Shown piece by piece: positions 18,710-27,029 of a DNA stretch of 64,000 nt. Source of the DNA: DASUNP01 sp963728545 (GTDB lineage: Bacteria > Acidobacteriota > Blastocatellia > UBA7656); contig CAVSKO010000002.1 of assembly GCA_963728545.1 (NCBI GenBank), forward strand, positions 2,728,001 to 2,792,000, in the 5' to 3' direction. Position 1 is the stretch's first letter. Each line of letters starts with the position of its first letter. The notes beneath the pieces are model-generated. The model was given only the letters and a program-made list of their open reading frames with translations. It was not told where the DNA came from and searched no databases. The translations under genes were made by a program, and so were the position numbers.

Positions 18710-20479
18710 ATGACTCAATATCAGAATCAAAACCATACCTTATACACACTGATACACGAAGTACCTCAGGGCACTAAGGGTAACTCTCCGGTCCAGGAGG
18801 TAATAGCAATCGACCCAAAAACAAAAAAGGCTGTCGATCCGCTGTGGGTCTTCATCGCCGGGCGGAATCTGAAATATTACCTCGTATCTAACATAACTGA
18901 TCCCACCAACAAAGTTATATGCTCATTCACCTATACATATAGAGAGGACCCGCCGGGCAATCGTTCGATCAACATAAATGTGACTTACGCCGTAAGCTGC
19001 CCGCGTGGGAGTGAGAAAAGAGTGGCAGAGTCTCTGTCCCCAGGATCAGACCCGGCTGAGACTTTGAAGAACCTGGTTATACGATGGATTCATGAATCTG
19101 TTAACTCTGTTAACAAACCCTTCATAGACTCGTTTCAGAGCTTAAGGGGCTATTTGGCCTCCAATATAAAGACGAAAGCTTCCAGAGAGGCCGGGCTTAC
19201 GCTTGAAATAGACCTTTCGATTCCCGTTATTAACCGTTTTTCCTTTAGCGATACCTTCCCCGTCCGGTTCCGAGGGTATGATAGGCAGGAATCGTTAACC
19301 ATAAATGTAGAGATTGAGCCTGACCAGGCCGGCCTCTCTATTGCGCAGATGAATAACGAGGCTTATATAAAGCAATTGGTCCAAATCGAAACGCAGAATT
19401 ACTTCATCCAAAATGTATCGCTTCACAGCTTCTATTTCGATTTGAACAAGGGCAATATCAAGCAAGATATTATGAGACATTTGAACCAGGCATTGAGGCA
19501 GAGAGGCTACAGGTTGCCCTTCATCTCGCTCGATAGAGTCGATGGCCTTGAGCTGCCGCTAGAAAATTTTAACACTCGTCAGAGTATTCCGTATGTAATC
19601 GATGATAACTTTCCAGCCGTCAGTATAAGAAACACGGTGTTTCTCGATCTCCAAGACAGCGCGAAGTACAAAATGAGCGGGCAGCGAGACTTGTCCGAAT
19701 GGGCCTTGGAACAACTCACCCTGGCAGTCAACTCTGAATTATTCGGAGCTACCTATATGGACCTGCTCGTCAACTTCGAACCGCTCGCAAATCGGATTAA
19801 ACTGAAAGTAGGCGTCGCGGCCTCCAGAATCGGCTATGGGATAAAACACATTGTTACCGTGCCGGAGCTTGAGCCATACGAATGGCTGAAATTCTTCGAG
19901 GTTAAGACCGAACAGTTGGAAGAAGAATTCGAAACCAACATATCAAAATTTCCAGTTAGATTGAGCATAGTCGTCACTACAAAGCTAAAAGATCTCAAGA
20001 GCGTCAAATCGTATTTGAACTCTCAGTTACGTGTTCCGACAGAAATGAAGAAGGATATACTCAAAGTTTCGGCGCAATTCCTACGCACAATCGATCCCGA
20101 ACGATTTTATGTGCGCTTCTCCCACACCCTGACGCCGGGTGAAAAACCCGTAGAAGAAGAACTAAAATCGAGAATTGCTAAGGTGCTCGCTCAAAACTTT
20201 GATGCTGATATTCGCGAAATCACCTTGAGGATGGAAGAGACGAAGATAATGGAACTGCTGAACGAGCTGAAGAGGCACAGGGACGAATTTCGAGTTACGA
20301 TCACGCCTCTCGATGTCAGGCAGCCATACGATGTCGTAATCTCAGGCCATTTCCGAGTGACGGATCTTGACTACGAGGGGTGGGATAATTTCAGGACCAG
20401 TATGCCTACCATAGACATGATTAAGAGGCGTATAGTGAAAGCCGTGGAGAACCGAACTTCGAAATTATATAAGAGTTAA
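18710..20479 (+). CDS. SPFH/band 7-like protein (tentative), 589 aa
   Basis: The start is ATG at 18710 with a strong GGGAGGG site, 30 bp after the preceding gene. The protein is rich in alternating beta strands. The segment around residues 60-130 (VICSFTYTYREDPP, SININVTYAVSC, then a helix with LVIRWIHESVN) looks like an SPFH/band 7 fold, in which strands support a ring-forming helix. Similar strand-helix modules recur near 190-270 and 330-400, so it may hold tandem copies. No transmembrane helix is visible. The family call is weak and comes only from pattern. If right, the protein could scaffold the complex near the DUF4407 membrane protein encoded on the opposite strand. Confidence 0.55.
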   Translation: MTQYQNQNHTLYTLIHEVPQGTKGNSPVQEVIAIDPKTKKAVDPLWVFIAGRNLKYYLVSNITDPTNKVICSFTYTYREDPPGNRSININVTYAVSCPRGSEKRVAESLSPGSDPAETLKNLVIRWIHESVNSVNKPFIDSFQSLRGYLASNIKTKASREAGLTLEIDLSIPVINRFSFSDTFPVRFRGYDRQESLTINVEIEPDQAGLSIAQMNNEAYIKQLVQIETQNYFIQNVSLHSFYFDLNKGNIKQDIMRHLNQALRQRGYRLPFISLDRVDGLELPLENFNTRQSIPYVIDDNFPAVSIRNTVFLDLQDSAKYKMSGQRDLSEWALEQLTLAVNSELFGATYMDLLVNFEPLANRIKLKVGVAASRIGYGIKHIVTVPELEPYEWLKFFEVKTEQLEEEFETNISKFPVRLSIVVTTKLKDLKSVKSYLNSQLRVPTEMKKDILKVSAQFLRTIDPERFYVRFSHTLTPGEKPVEEELKSRIAKVLAQNFDADIREITLRMEETKIMELLNELKRHRDEFRVTITPLDVRQPYDVVISGHFRVTDLDYEGWDNFRTSMPTIDMIKRRIVKAVENRTSKLYKS

Positions 20480-20480
20480 T

Positions 20481-20897
20481 TTGATATATCAGGATTCTGA
20501 CGAGCTAAAGGAATTGACCCAGCTTATAACCGCTTCGGCGCAGAAGACTGCGCGTGACGATTTCGGGTTGAGGGTTACTGTAAGTGACGTCGGGCGTGAA
20601 CGCACTCAGCGTGAAAACCTCATAGTCGAAAAGATAGTGATCAAGGAGCAGACAGCCCTTGACAGCCTTGCTGCCGGAAGACAGGCACTGATCGTACAGA
20701 CTACTCAAGAGATTGGCAGGCTTAGGGCCCGCCTGGTGGACCTTATCATAGAACAGGGCAGCGAAAACGAGATGAAAGAAGTCAGCCGCCAGATCACAGA
20801 ATTAGAATCGCAGCTTGTTGAAATTAGAACTTCGGGCCGACTCAGTCTCCCCGGTCAGCCCGAAGTCAAACAGTTGCAGGGTTCTACGGACCAGTAG
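20481..20897 (+). CDS. Small coiled-coil protein, last gene of the CHAT operon
   Basis: This 138-residue protein starts with TTG at 20481, one base after the stop of the preceding gene, so translation is probably coupled. The first 55 residues hold two beta strands (DDFGLRVTVSDVGRERTQ and LIVEKIVIKEQ). Residues 60-115 form a long amphipathic helix rich in Glu, Arg and Gln (coiled coil). The short tail is disordered. It may be a C-terminal piece of the SPFH-like protein encoded separately. It ends 14 bases inside the opposing DUF4407 gene. Confidence 0.65.
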   Translation: MIYQDSDELKELTQLITASAQKTARDDFGLRVTVSDVGRERTQRENLIVEKIVIKEQTALDSLAAGRQALIVQTTQEIGRLRARLVDLIIEQGSENEMKEVSRQITELESQLVEIRTSGRLSLPGQPEVKQLQGSTDQ

Positions 20898-22140
20898 ACG
20901 CAGAGGCCGCCTGTTGCGCTTGAGGGGCGATAAGAATAGCGCCCTGCGCCAGGCTCTTATTCTTCCAGTTGTATATAAAATCTGTTGCCACCTCGACCTG
21001 AGCAGCCTCGGTCATATCAGGAACTTTGGTTTCTAAGTCGGTCAGCGCATCTTGTATCATCTGCTGCTCGGTTGCCAGTACTAGATTGTTCTTCCAGGTA
21101 TTGAAAGCAATCTCGTTATTTACTTGTTCGTTCAAATCAGAGATGGCCTTCTGGCTGTAGAGGTACACTTTGTATTCACTCGTCTCTAAAAGATCATCGT
21201 AAGGGCCGCGCTTTGAAATAAGCTTCATTACCAGCGGTGTAGTTTCCAGCAGTATGAATAGAAGCGAGATGAAGATGGTCGCCAATCCTACCGGGCCGGG
21301 GACTGAAGATGACTCATGCAGCGCAGTCAGCCTTGCCAGAAATCCATTCCCCTTTTCCTTTTGCCTTTTAAGATCATCTGCCCTGGCGTCCCTGCGCCCT
21401 TTCCACAGCCTGAGTTCCTCGTTTTTCTGGTTGATCTGTGGCTGCGTGTCGCTTTTCAATCCCGTCAACTCTTTCTTGCACTGTTCGAATTCTGCCTGCT
21501 TCTCCCTGAAGACAGGTCCGCGGCCAAGCTTACCGGTTCCGATGGTCCCTTCGGCCTCGCCAAAAGATTCGCGGCGCAACCGGTCACAATTGCCCTCCTT
21601 ATTACTCACGTCTTGTTCAAGCTTCGCGATCTCCTTTTGTAAGTTCGCAACTTGAGGGAATTCCTGTTCAACTGTCTTTTCAATATCAATGGCAGCACTA
21701 AAATTGGTTTCTGAGATTCGAGCCTGAATCTCCGGGTCAAAGTACTTAAGCTCGAGCGGTGTGCTTATCACGATTGAGATGAACACGGCGAAAATTATAC
21801 GAGGAAGCGCCGACAGGACTTCACTCGCTTTCATAATGACTTTGTTCTGTATAGGCAGGTCAGGGGCGATGTCCTTCTTGCGCAGAGTCGAGATGATATA
21901 CCTGTCCAGGTTGAAAATGAACAGGCCCCAGAGGATTCCGATTGCAGCCGCAAGCCAGAAAGAGTTGAATCCGGTATACAACGCATATCCACCGGAGAGC
22001 GTTGCAAAAACGGCTGTCAGAAATATGAATCTTCCGATCATCCTGTATTTGGCTCGGTCGGTTTCGCATTCCTGCTTTTTAAGTATCTCGCGATCCGCTC
22101 CTGAACAAATCAAATCAAAATTAGCAAGGGCATTAATCAT
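20884..22140 (-). CDS. DUF4407 family membrane protein
   Basis: The protein has 418 residues. Two transmembrane helices lie near residues 35-80 (FIFLTAVFATLSGGYALYTG; LAAAIGILWGLFIFNLDRYI), a third near 110-130 (IIFAVFISIVISTPLEL), a coiled-coil domain of about 130 residues, and a fourth helix near 280-300 (VGLATIFISLLFILLETTPL). The NLDRYI and RGPYDDLLE motifs and this order are those of DUF4407. Function is unknown; the family occurs in bacterial stress or conflict neighbourhoods. It is the last gene of the minus-strand operon and would anchor the system at the inner membrane. The start is ATG at 22140 after GGAG. Confidence 0.85.
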   Translation of the reverse strand: MINALANFDLICSGADREILKKQECETDRAKYRMIGRFIFLTAVFATLSGGYALYTGFNSFWLAAAIGILWGLFIFNLDRYIISTLRKKDIAPDLPIQNKVIMKASEVLSALPRIIFAVFISIVISTPLELKYFDPEIQARISETNFSAAIDIEKTVEQEFPQVANLQKEIAKLEQDVSNKEGNCDRLRRESFGEAEGTIGTGKLGRGPVFREKQAEFEQCKKELTGLKSDTQPQINQKNEELRLWKGRRDARADDLKRQKEKGNGFLARLTALHESSSVPGPVGLATIFISLLFILLETTPLVMKLISKRGPYDDLLETSEYKVYLYSQKAISDLNEQVNNEIAFNTWKNNLVLATEQQMIQDALTDLETKVPDMTEAAQVEVATDFIYNWKNKSLAQGAILIAPQAQQAASASTGP

Positions 22141-22162
22141 AAGGCTTACTCCGTAGGGGTTG

Positions 22163-23245
22163 TTATCTTACAGGCGGCCTTACAAAGGCCGTTTGATCCG
22201 CTTTAACAAACGCGCTCGTATTAAGTCGCACGAACGCGTCTCTGTTTACGCTAATGAAATTTTGTGTGACGCCCGGCATAGGCATCATCGCTTTTGCAGA
22301 GGCTTTGCTGCTTACCGCGCGAATCCACTCATCCGGGCTTGGGCACTCATCAAATTTTGTGGCGTTTAATGACCTTTCGATTAATTGAAAGGCCTTAGGG
22401 TAATCAACCTTTATCTTATCCAAGATGACTGAGGTCTTCTGACCTCCGCGTTGATAAATCTCGTTTTGATCAAAAGCCCCTCCATCTCCTGTCAACGGGG
22501 AGCCGATGTCGAGGCTGAGAAACTCTGCGTTCAGTATCGTCAGGCTGAATCGGTCGGAGCAAGCAACCCAGCTAACCTGCGGCATATCTACTCCATTCAA
22601 CTTCACGAAAGGGGCTATATAGCCCGTCGTCCCAAACGTAGTATTCTGAGGCATCGTAAGTGTCGAATGATATAGGCTATCCCAATCGATCAAATGAACC
22701 TCAAGCTGCTGGACGTTAACAAAGACGTTCGTGCTCGATAGATCCCTGTGTGATAAATGCATTTGTTCCAGGTATCGCACTTTCTCACTCAGTTCCCGAC
22801 AAAGCGACAGCCGTTCATCTTTAGTCAGGTTCTGGCTTCCATCTCGAACCGTGTCGGCCAGGGTTGCCCAGCTACAGCCACGTACCATCGGCATCAGTAT
22901 CGCGTTTTCAAGCCAGTTAGCGAAATCCTGCGTGCAGTATCCCTGGCTCGTTACGCTCGTAGGGGACAGCACCTTTCGCTCGAACCCTGACTCCAGGCCC
23001 GGCTTATGCGGTATCAAGGCTTGAATGGCCCTGATGTAGCTGACATCGGGGCTTCTACCCGAAAGGAATTTCTTCAGTATCCATAAAACGTTGTTGGCTT
23101 CCCTCAAGTAGTAGGCTCGCGCCTGCCCCATCGCCGCGACCAGTGGGGCGCTTGCAAGCCCTTGAAGAGCTCGCGGCATTAATTCCAGCCTTTCAATAAA
23201 GGCAGGCTGACCACTTAGAAGCCATTCTTCAACTACGTCTTTCAT
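22163..23245 (-). CDS. Divergent Ser/Thr protein kinase (copy B) with AFV-repeat tail
   Basis: This 360-residue protein has a shortened N-lobe. WILKKF carries the presumed ATP-binding Lys, followed by a large insert. The catalytic loop is HRDLSSTNVF, with the essential Asp and Asn. The metal-binding motif is DWD where typical kinases have DFG. GTTGYIAPF replaces the APE region and SDRFSLTIL follows. All key acids are present, so it is probably active. The C-terminal 30 residues repeat AFV every eight residues (DAFVRLNTSAFVKADQTAFV). There is no transmembrane segment, unlike standard acidobacterial kinases. It lies 27 bp after its paralog and 22 bp before DUF4407. Confidence 0.85.
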   Translation of the reverse strand: MKDVVEEWLLSGQPAFIERLELMPRALQGLASAPLVAAMGQARAYYLREANNVLWILKKFLSGRSPDVSYIRAIQALIPHKPGLESGFERKVLSPTSVTSQGYCTQDFANWLENAILMPMVRGCSWATLADTVRDGSQNLTKDERLSLCRELSEKVRYLEQMHLSHRDLSSTNVFVNVQQLEVHLIDWDSLYHSTLTMPQNTTFGTTGYIAPFVKLNGVDMPQVSWVACSDRFSLTILNAEFLSLDIGSPLTGDGGAFDQNEIYQRGGQKTSVILDKIKVDYPKAFQLIERSLNATKFDECPSPDEWIRAVSSKASAKAMMPMPGVTQNFISVNRDAFVRLNTSAFVKADQTAFVRPPVR

Positions 23246-23272
23246 TACTTTATCCGAAAGCCCTTCAGTGCC

Positions 23273-24454
23273 TCACTTGTCTTCTTTTAGCCTGAGGCGC
23301 GTAAAACTCTTGGCAGGGTCTTCGACTTCTGACAGACTTGGCGTCTTGTGCAGCGGCTTTGTCGCGGTCGAGACCCGCATGGTGTTTGGAGAAACAGTCT
23401 CAATCTCGCTCAATCTCGGAGGCGGGTGCGGCCTTCGAATTTTTTGCAGGAATACTTCAAATTCAATCCTGGGATCGTACACATCTTTAAGGCTTGGAAT
23501 CTCAAATCCTGTATTTATATCGCTCCACACTCGCCATTCATTGGGACTGGGGCATTCATCACAGCTTCGAGCCGCCAGCGCTCGTTCGAGCATTCTGGCC
23601 GCGTCTGGGAACTGGTTGCGCGCTTCGCGCAGAATTTTCCTGATACCCGGCCCGTCAGCCCTGTATATCTCCTGCTGATCGAACATTCCGCCATCACCTG
23701 TGAGAGGTGAGCCTTTTTTAACAAGCAGGAATTCCGTGTTCAATATTGCGAGGCTAAATCTATCCGCCAACGCCCTCCAGGTCACTTTCGGGTCTACAAC
23801 TCGATTGAGCCTGACATATGGCGCGACGTATCCACCCGTCCCGTATGTTGTGTTTGGCGGCATTGAGAGTTGCGAATGATATATGCTGTCCCAATCGATG
23901 AGATGGACCTGCCAGGTTTTCGTATCAATGAAGACGTTGGTCGCAGACAGATCTCTATGCGCGATCTCGTTTTTTTCGAGTAACGCAGCTTTCTCGCTCA
24001 AATTCTTACAAATCAATAGCCGTTGCTCTCTGGTTAAATCAACGACCCCATCTCTGATCTGGTCAGCCAGATAGGCCCAATCCCAGCCAGGGATCCTGGG
24101 CATCAAAACCGTATAGTAAATCCAGGACAGAAACTCTGACGAGTAATACCCCGAGCGAGAAAGGCTGCCGTGATGCAAAATCCTACGTTGATGACCTGAT
24201 TCAAAACCTGCGGCTCGGGGTATTATTGCTTGAATTGCGTCGATGTATCTTATATCCGGGTTTCGGCCCGGAAGGAATTTTTTCAAGATCCACTGGCCGT
24301 TCTTATCATCTGATAGAAAGTATGCAGCAGCCTGACCTCGCGCCACAACCACAGGGCATCCTCTGAGCAACTGGCTCTCTTTTGGCCGCACCTTTATGCC
24401 TTCAATGCAGGCATATTTTCCGCTCTTAAGCCATCTTTCACCGAGATCAATCAT
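23273..24454 (-). CDS. Divergent Ser/Thr protein kinase (copy A)
   Basis: The ATG at 24454 (MIDLGERWLKSGKYACIEG) aligns with the start of the paralog at 23245 and overlaps the phosphatase gene end by 8 bases (ATGATTGA). An upstream ATG at 24508 in the same frame is less likely. The 393-residue protein has WILKKFLPGR (Lys), HRDLSATNVF (catalytic loop), HLIDWDSIYH (DWD metal motif), YGTGGYVAPY and ADRFSLAILN. A Ser/Thr-rich tail (about 340-393) contains TMRVSTATKP and could be an autophosphorylation site. Clustering with PP2C and vWA genes is the basis for the triad interpretation. Substrates are unknown. Confidence 0.85.
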   Translation of the reverse strand: MIDLGERWLKSGKYACIEGIKVRPKESQLLRGCPVVVARGQAAAYFLSDDKNGQWILKKFLPGRNPDIRYIDAIQAIIPRAAGFESGHQRRILHHGSLSRSGYYSSEFLSWIYYTVLMPRIPGWDWAYLADQIRDGVVDLTREQRLLICKNLSEKAALLEKNEIAHRDLSATNVFIDTKTWQVHLIDWDSIYHSQLSMPPNTTYGTGGYVAPYVRLNRVVDPKVTWRALADRFSLAILNTEFLLVKKGSPLTGDGGMFDQQEIYRADGPGIRKILREARNQFPDAARMLERALAARSCDECPSPNEWRVWSDINTGFEIPSLKDVYDPRIEFEVFLQKIRRPHPPPRLSEIETVSPNTMRVSTATKPLHKTPSLSEVEDPAKSFTRLRLKEDK

Positions 24455-25476
24455 AAGCTCGGCCCCCGCTTTCTTCGTCTCGAATAATTCTGAACCATCG
24501 AAGAACACTCAATAGCTTTTCTAATAAATAATTCTTTGCATAAGTAACCTTGAACAGACGCCTTTCTGCCGGCGCTGTGTCTTGATCTGCCCCTGAGGCG
24601 TTTTCGTCTCCTTCGATTCCGGCGCGATCACTTACAGGCACGAACCAGATCAAGGAGATGTCGTCGTCGCCCTTTTTTCTGCGCAAGGTGATGTGCAATT
24701 CCGCAACCGCCTCTTCCTTCCCTGTGTCTCGAGAGAGTCTCGCGCGATTCCCCATTAGCCAGCAGAACATGTCGCTAAAGTTTTCGAACGAGTCGTAAAA
24801 CCCATCACTACACAGCAAGAGATTTACGCCGTCTGGAAACTCTAGAGAATGACTAATAATGCTCTCCTCATCGTTATTATCGGGCAAAGCTTTAGTGATG
24901 GGCGATAAGTGCTCAAACTTATTATTTCCATCTACGAGAACCGAGGGTGTTAAATAATAGTGTTCCATCGCTTGTGAAGATAAATAGGCTGCTATCCCCG
25001 CATCCGAGCACCCGGACGTGAAGCTGGCCCGTAATTGTGACGTCTCTTTGAAGGCAAGCGGAAATAAAGGTGGTCTGATACGATAATTCCCTCTTCTCCA
25101 TGACTATCTCTGCGAACATAGACTTCAGCACTTGCGATTCAATGTGATCGAGTCTTAGAGGCGTGTTTATCAACTGCTCTCTCTTCCAGATCAATTCGCC
25201 TGCGATTTGCTGAACCCCGTCTTCTTGATAGAGGAGATGAACATTCTCCGATACGTGTTGAGCGGCTTCGGCGGAATTTGGGGATTGTGAAAGCCCGTCA
25301 CAGACAATTGCCATTTTCTTTTCCTGACAACCGTCGTCTTCGATGACCCGGTACAGAGCTCTATCTTGATTCTTTAGCTCGCCCTCATCACTGCCGGGCG
25401 ATAAGACACACACAATGATGTAGGAATGGGCCATTTCCTTCATTGCAGCAGTATCTGCTTTCTTAGTAGCTTCCAT
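24447..25476 (-). pseudogene. PP2C-family protein phosphatase split by a frameshift
   Basis: Two overlapping frames together encode one PP2C. The first (25476 to 24922) holds the metal motifs NQDRALYRV and MAIVCDGLSQSPNSAEAAQ and continues to SSLFIFTSDGTLLF. The second (24968 to 24447) continues with LTPSVLVDGNNKFEH and LLLCSDGFYDSF, and ends with DDDISLIWF. Those last two carry the remaining metal ligands (SDG and DD). A one-base change near 24945-24965 separates the halves. The unbroken protein would have about 343 residues. It could be real inactivation, recoding or an assembly indel. Everything needed for catalysis is otherwise present. It would reverse the phosphorylation made by the two kinases encoded downstream. 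Confidence 0.8.
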
Positions 25477-25593
25477 ATTTTCAATCTCATCGCTTTATTT
25501 CAATACTTAAAGATTGGAGTGCTAAGCCCCTCCTCGAAAAGAAAGGGCTTAGTCTTGATATGGGCAGGCTCAGAATCTTTGGCGAGCTTTTGC

Positions 25594-26418
25594 CTAATGT
25601 CTCAGGCGGCTGCCGCCGGAGCCGACTACCTGTATTACATGCTTGAGCATCTCCTTGGTGCGCACGTCGAAGAATAAGCGGACGTTCTCCCTGATTACCG
25701 GAAATACTCCATCGCCAATCAGATTCTGACGCATGGAGTCAGGCATGATGCTACTCATCCGGAATAAGCGCAGGTTATCGGGATTGGTTCCAACCTCCTG
25801 CTCTGTAAGGTAGCCAGGAAAATCGTTGTTGTCCTTGTAGCTTAAGGCCGTGCTGGTTCCGATATAGGCATTAACTATAAGCACATTACCATCGCTGGAG
25901 GAAAGGTTCATTATTTGTTGCGCGACAGGCTCGGCGTCAGATGCGCTTTCGCCATCTGTAAGATGAAAGACTATAGGAGGGAATGAATCCTTGAACTGAT
26001 CTTTGGCAAGTGCGTTTTGCAGCCTGGGCAACGCCACTTGAAATGCTGTCGCCGCATCCGTCCCGGCGAGATGGCCGCCCAGGCCGAATTTGCCGTTTAT
26101 CGCGGCAAAGCGGTTGACCGCTTCGCCTATATCAAGCTCCTCATCGCTCCAGGGCTCCACAGTGCTACCGTATTTGATGAGGTCGAGGTAATATCTTGCT
26201 TTTACTTTATGGCTTTCACCCGATACTTCGGTACTTCGAGCTAGCAGTTCTTTGAGGATGATTCCTGAATACCTTTCCACCCACTCAAACCTCGCGTCAG
26301 TTGTTCCGGCGAGGTTGCTCGCCATACTTCCGGAGTCGTCGAGTATCATTACAATTAGAGAGGGATGCGCCCGTTCAACCTTCTTCTGGTAGTATTCAGC
26401 TTTTGACTGAGAAGTCAT
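25594..26418 (-). CDS. von Willebrand factor A domain protein (TerY-like)
   Basis: This 274-residue protein starts at ATG 26418 behind GGAGG at 6 bases. Almost the whole chain is one vWA domain. The MIDAS metal site is visible as DDSGSM near residue 27, a Thr in LAGTDAATAF near 120, and an Asp in FHLTDGES near 153. No signal peptide is present, so it is cytoplasmic, as TerY is. vWA proteins of this kind work as metal-dependent interaction scaffolds in TerY-P phosphorylation triads and in vWA/MoxR systems. The phosphatase gene follows 117 bp downstream in the same orientation. Confidence 0.88.
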   Translation of the reverse strand: MTSQSKAEYYQKKVERAHPSLIVMILDDSGSMASNLAGTTDARFEWVERYSGIILKELLARSTEVSGESHKVKARYYLDLIKYGSTVEPWSDEELDIGEAVNRFAAINGKFGLGGHLAGTDAATAFQVALPRLQNALAKDQFKDSFPPIVFHLTDGESASDAEPVAQQIMNLSSSDGNVLIVNAYIGTSTALSYKDNNDFPGYLTEQEVGTNPDNLRLFRMSSIMPDSMRQNLIGDGVFPVIRENVRLFFDVRTKEMLKHVIQVVGSGGSRLRH

Positions 26419-27029
26419 ACTTTGCCTCCTTAGAGTTTAGATTTGCGAAAGACATTAATCCGCTCCTAATGGAATTCAGGCTTACGGATATCCCTGAACC
26501 AAAGGGCTGCATAAGAGTCTCTACTAGACTCCAAATGGATTCAGCCGCATTTCAATACATGAGTGACAATCTTTCTCGAGAAATTTCACAGGTTTGGTAA
26601 ATTATATTGGCAGGTTTGCTTCGACCTTTATAACGTCCAAGCCGATCCGATACCCGGCCCGCTACAGGGACGATGACCCAGCCCCCAGCACAAGTAAGCT
26701 CGCGATAGTTCATAGAAATAATATGACCCAATGCCAGCCCCTCCGTGTTTTGGCTCTAAGGCTCTATAATACGGGAGGGGACATTACTACTTCGGGCTAA
26801 CACCGCTCTTTTTTCGTTTGCGTCTAAAGTGTTTTGCGCTACAATGCGGCAGACAAATATTTAGTTGCCGCTTTCGAGACGATCTTTTCGGCGATCTCTG
26901 TTTGGCATCCAGAGGAACCTCTTGAACCAATCAAGCTTGGCCGAACAACTCGAACTCTTCCCAGCCCTCTTTGAAAGAAGTGTTGTCGTATGTAGAGTCG
27001 AAGAAGAAACCAAAGCGCAAGAAGAAGGG
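26419..27029. other. 611-base gap in the minus-strand operon, with a possible hairpin
   Basis: No supported gene lies between the TPR gene and the vWA gene. A stem at 26737-26780 (GCCCCTCCGT pairing imperfectly with ACGGGAGGGG across 24 bases) may terminate the TPR transcript. The vWA gene would then need its own promoter in 26419-26740. Short ORFs on both strands near 26860-27180 overlap the TPR gene end and look like shadows. Confidence 0.4.

Noticed and set aside
24922..24968. Programmed frameshift in the PP2C gene
   Set aside because: No slippery heptamer in the right phase lies at the overlap; a simple indel is more likely, so it was listed as a broken gene.
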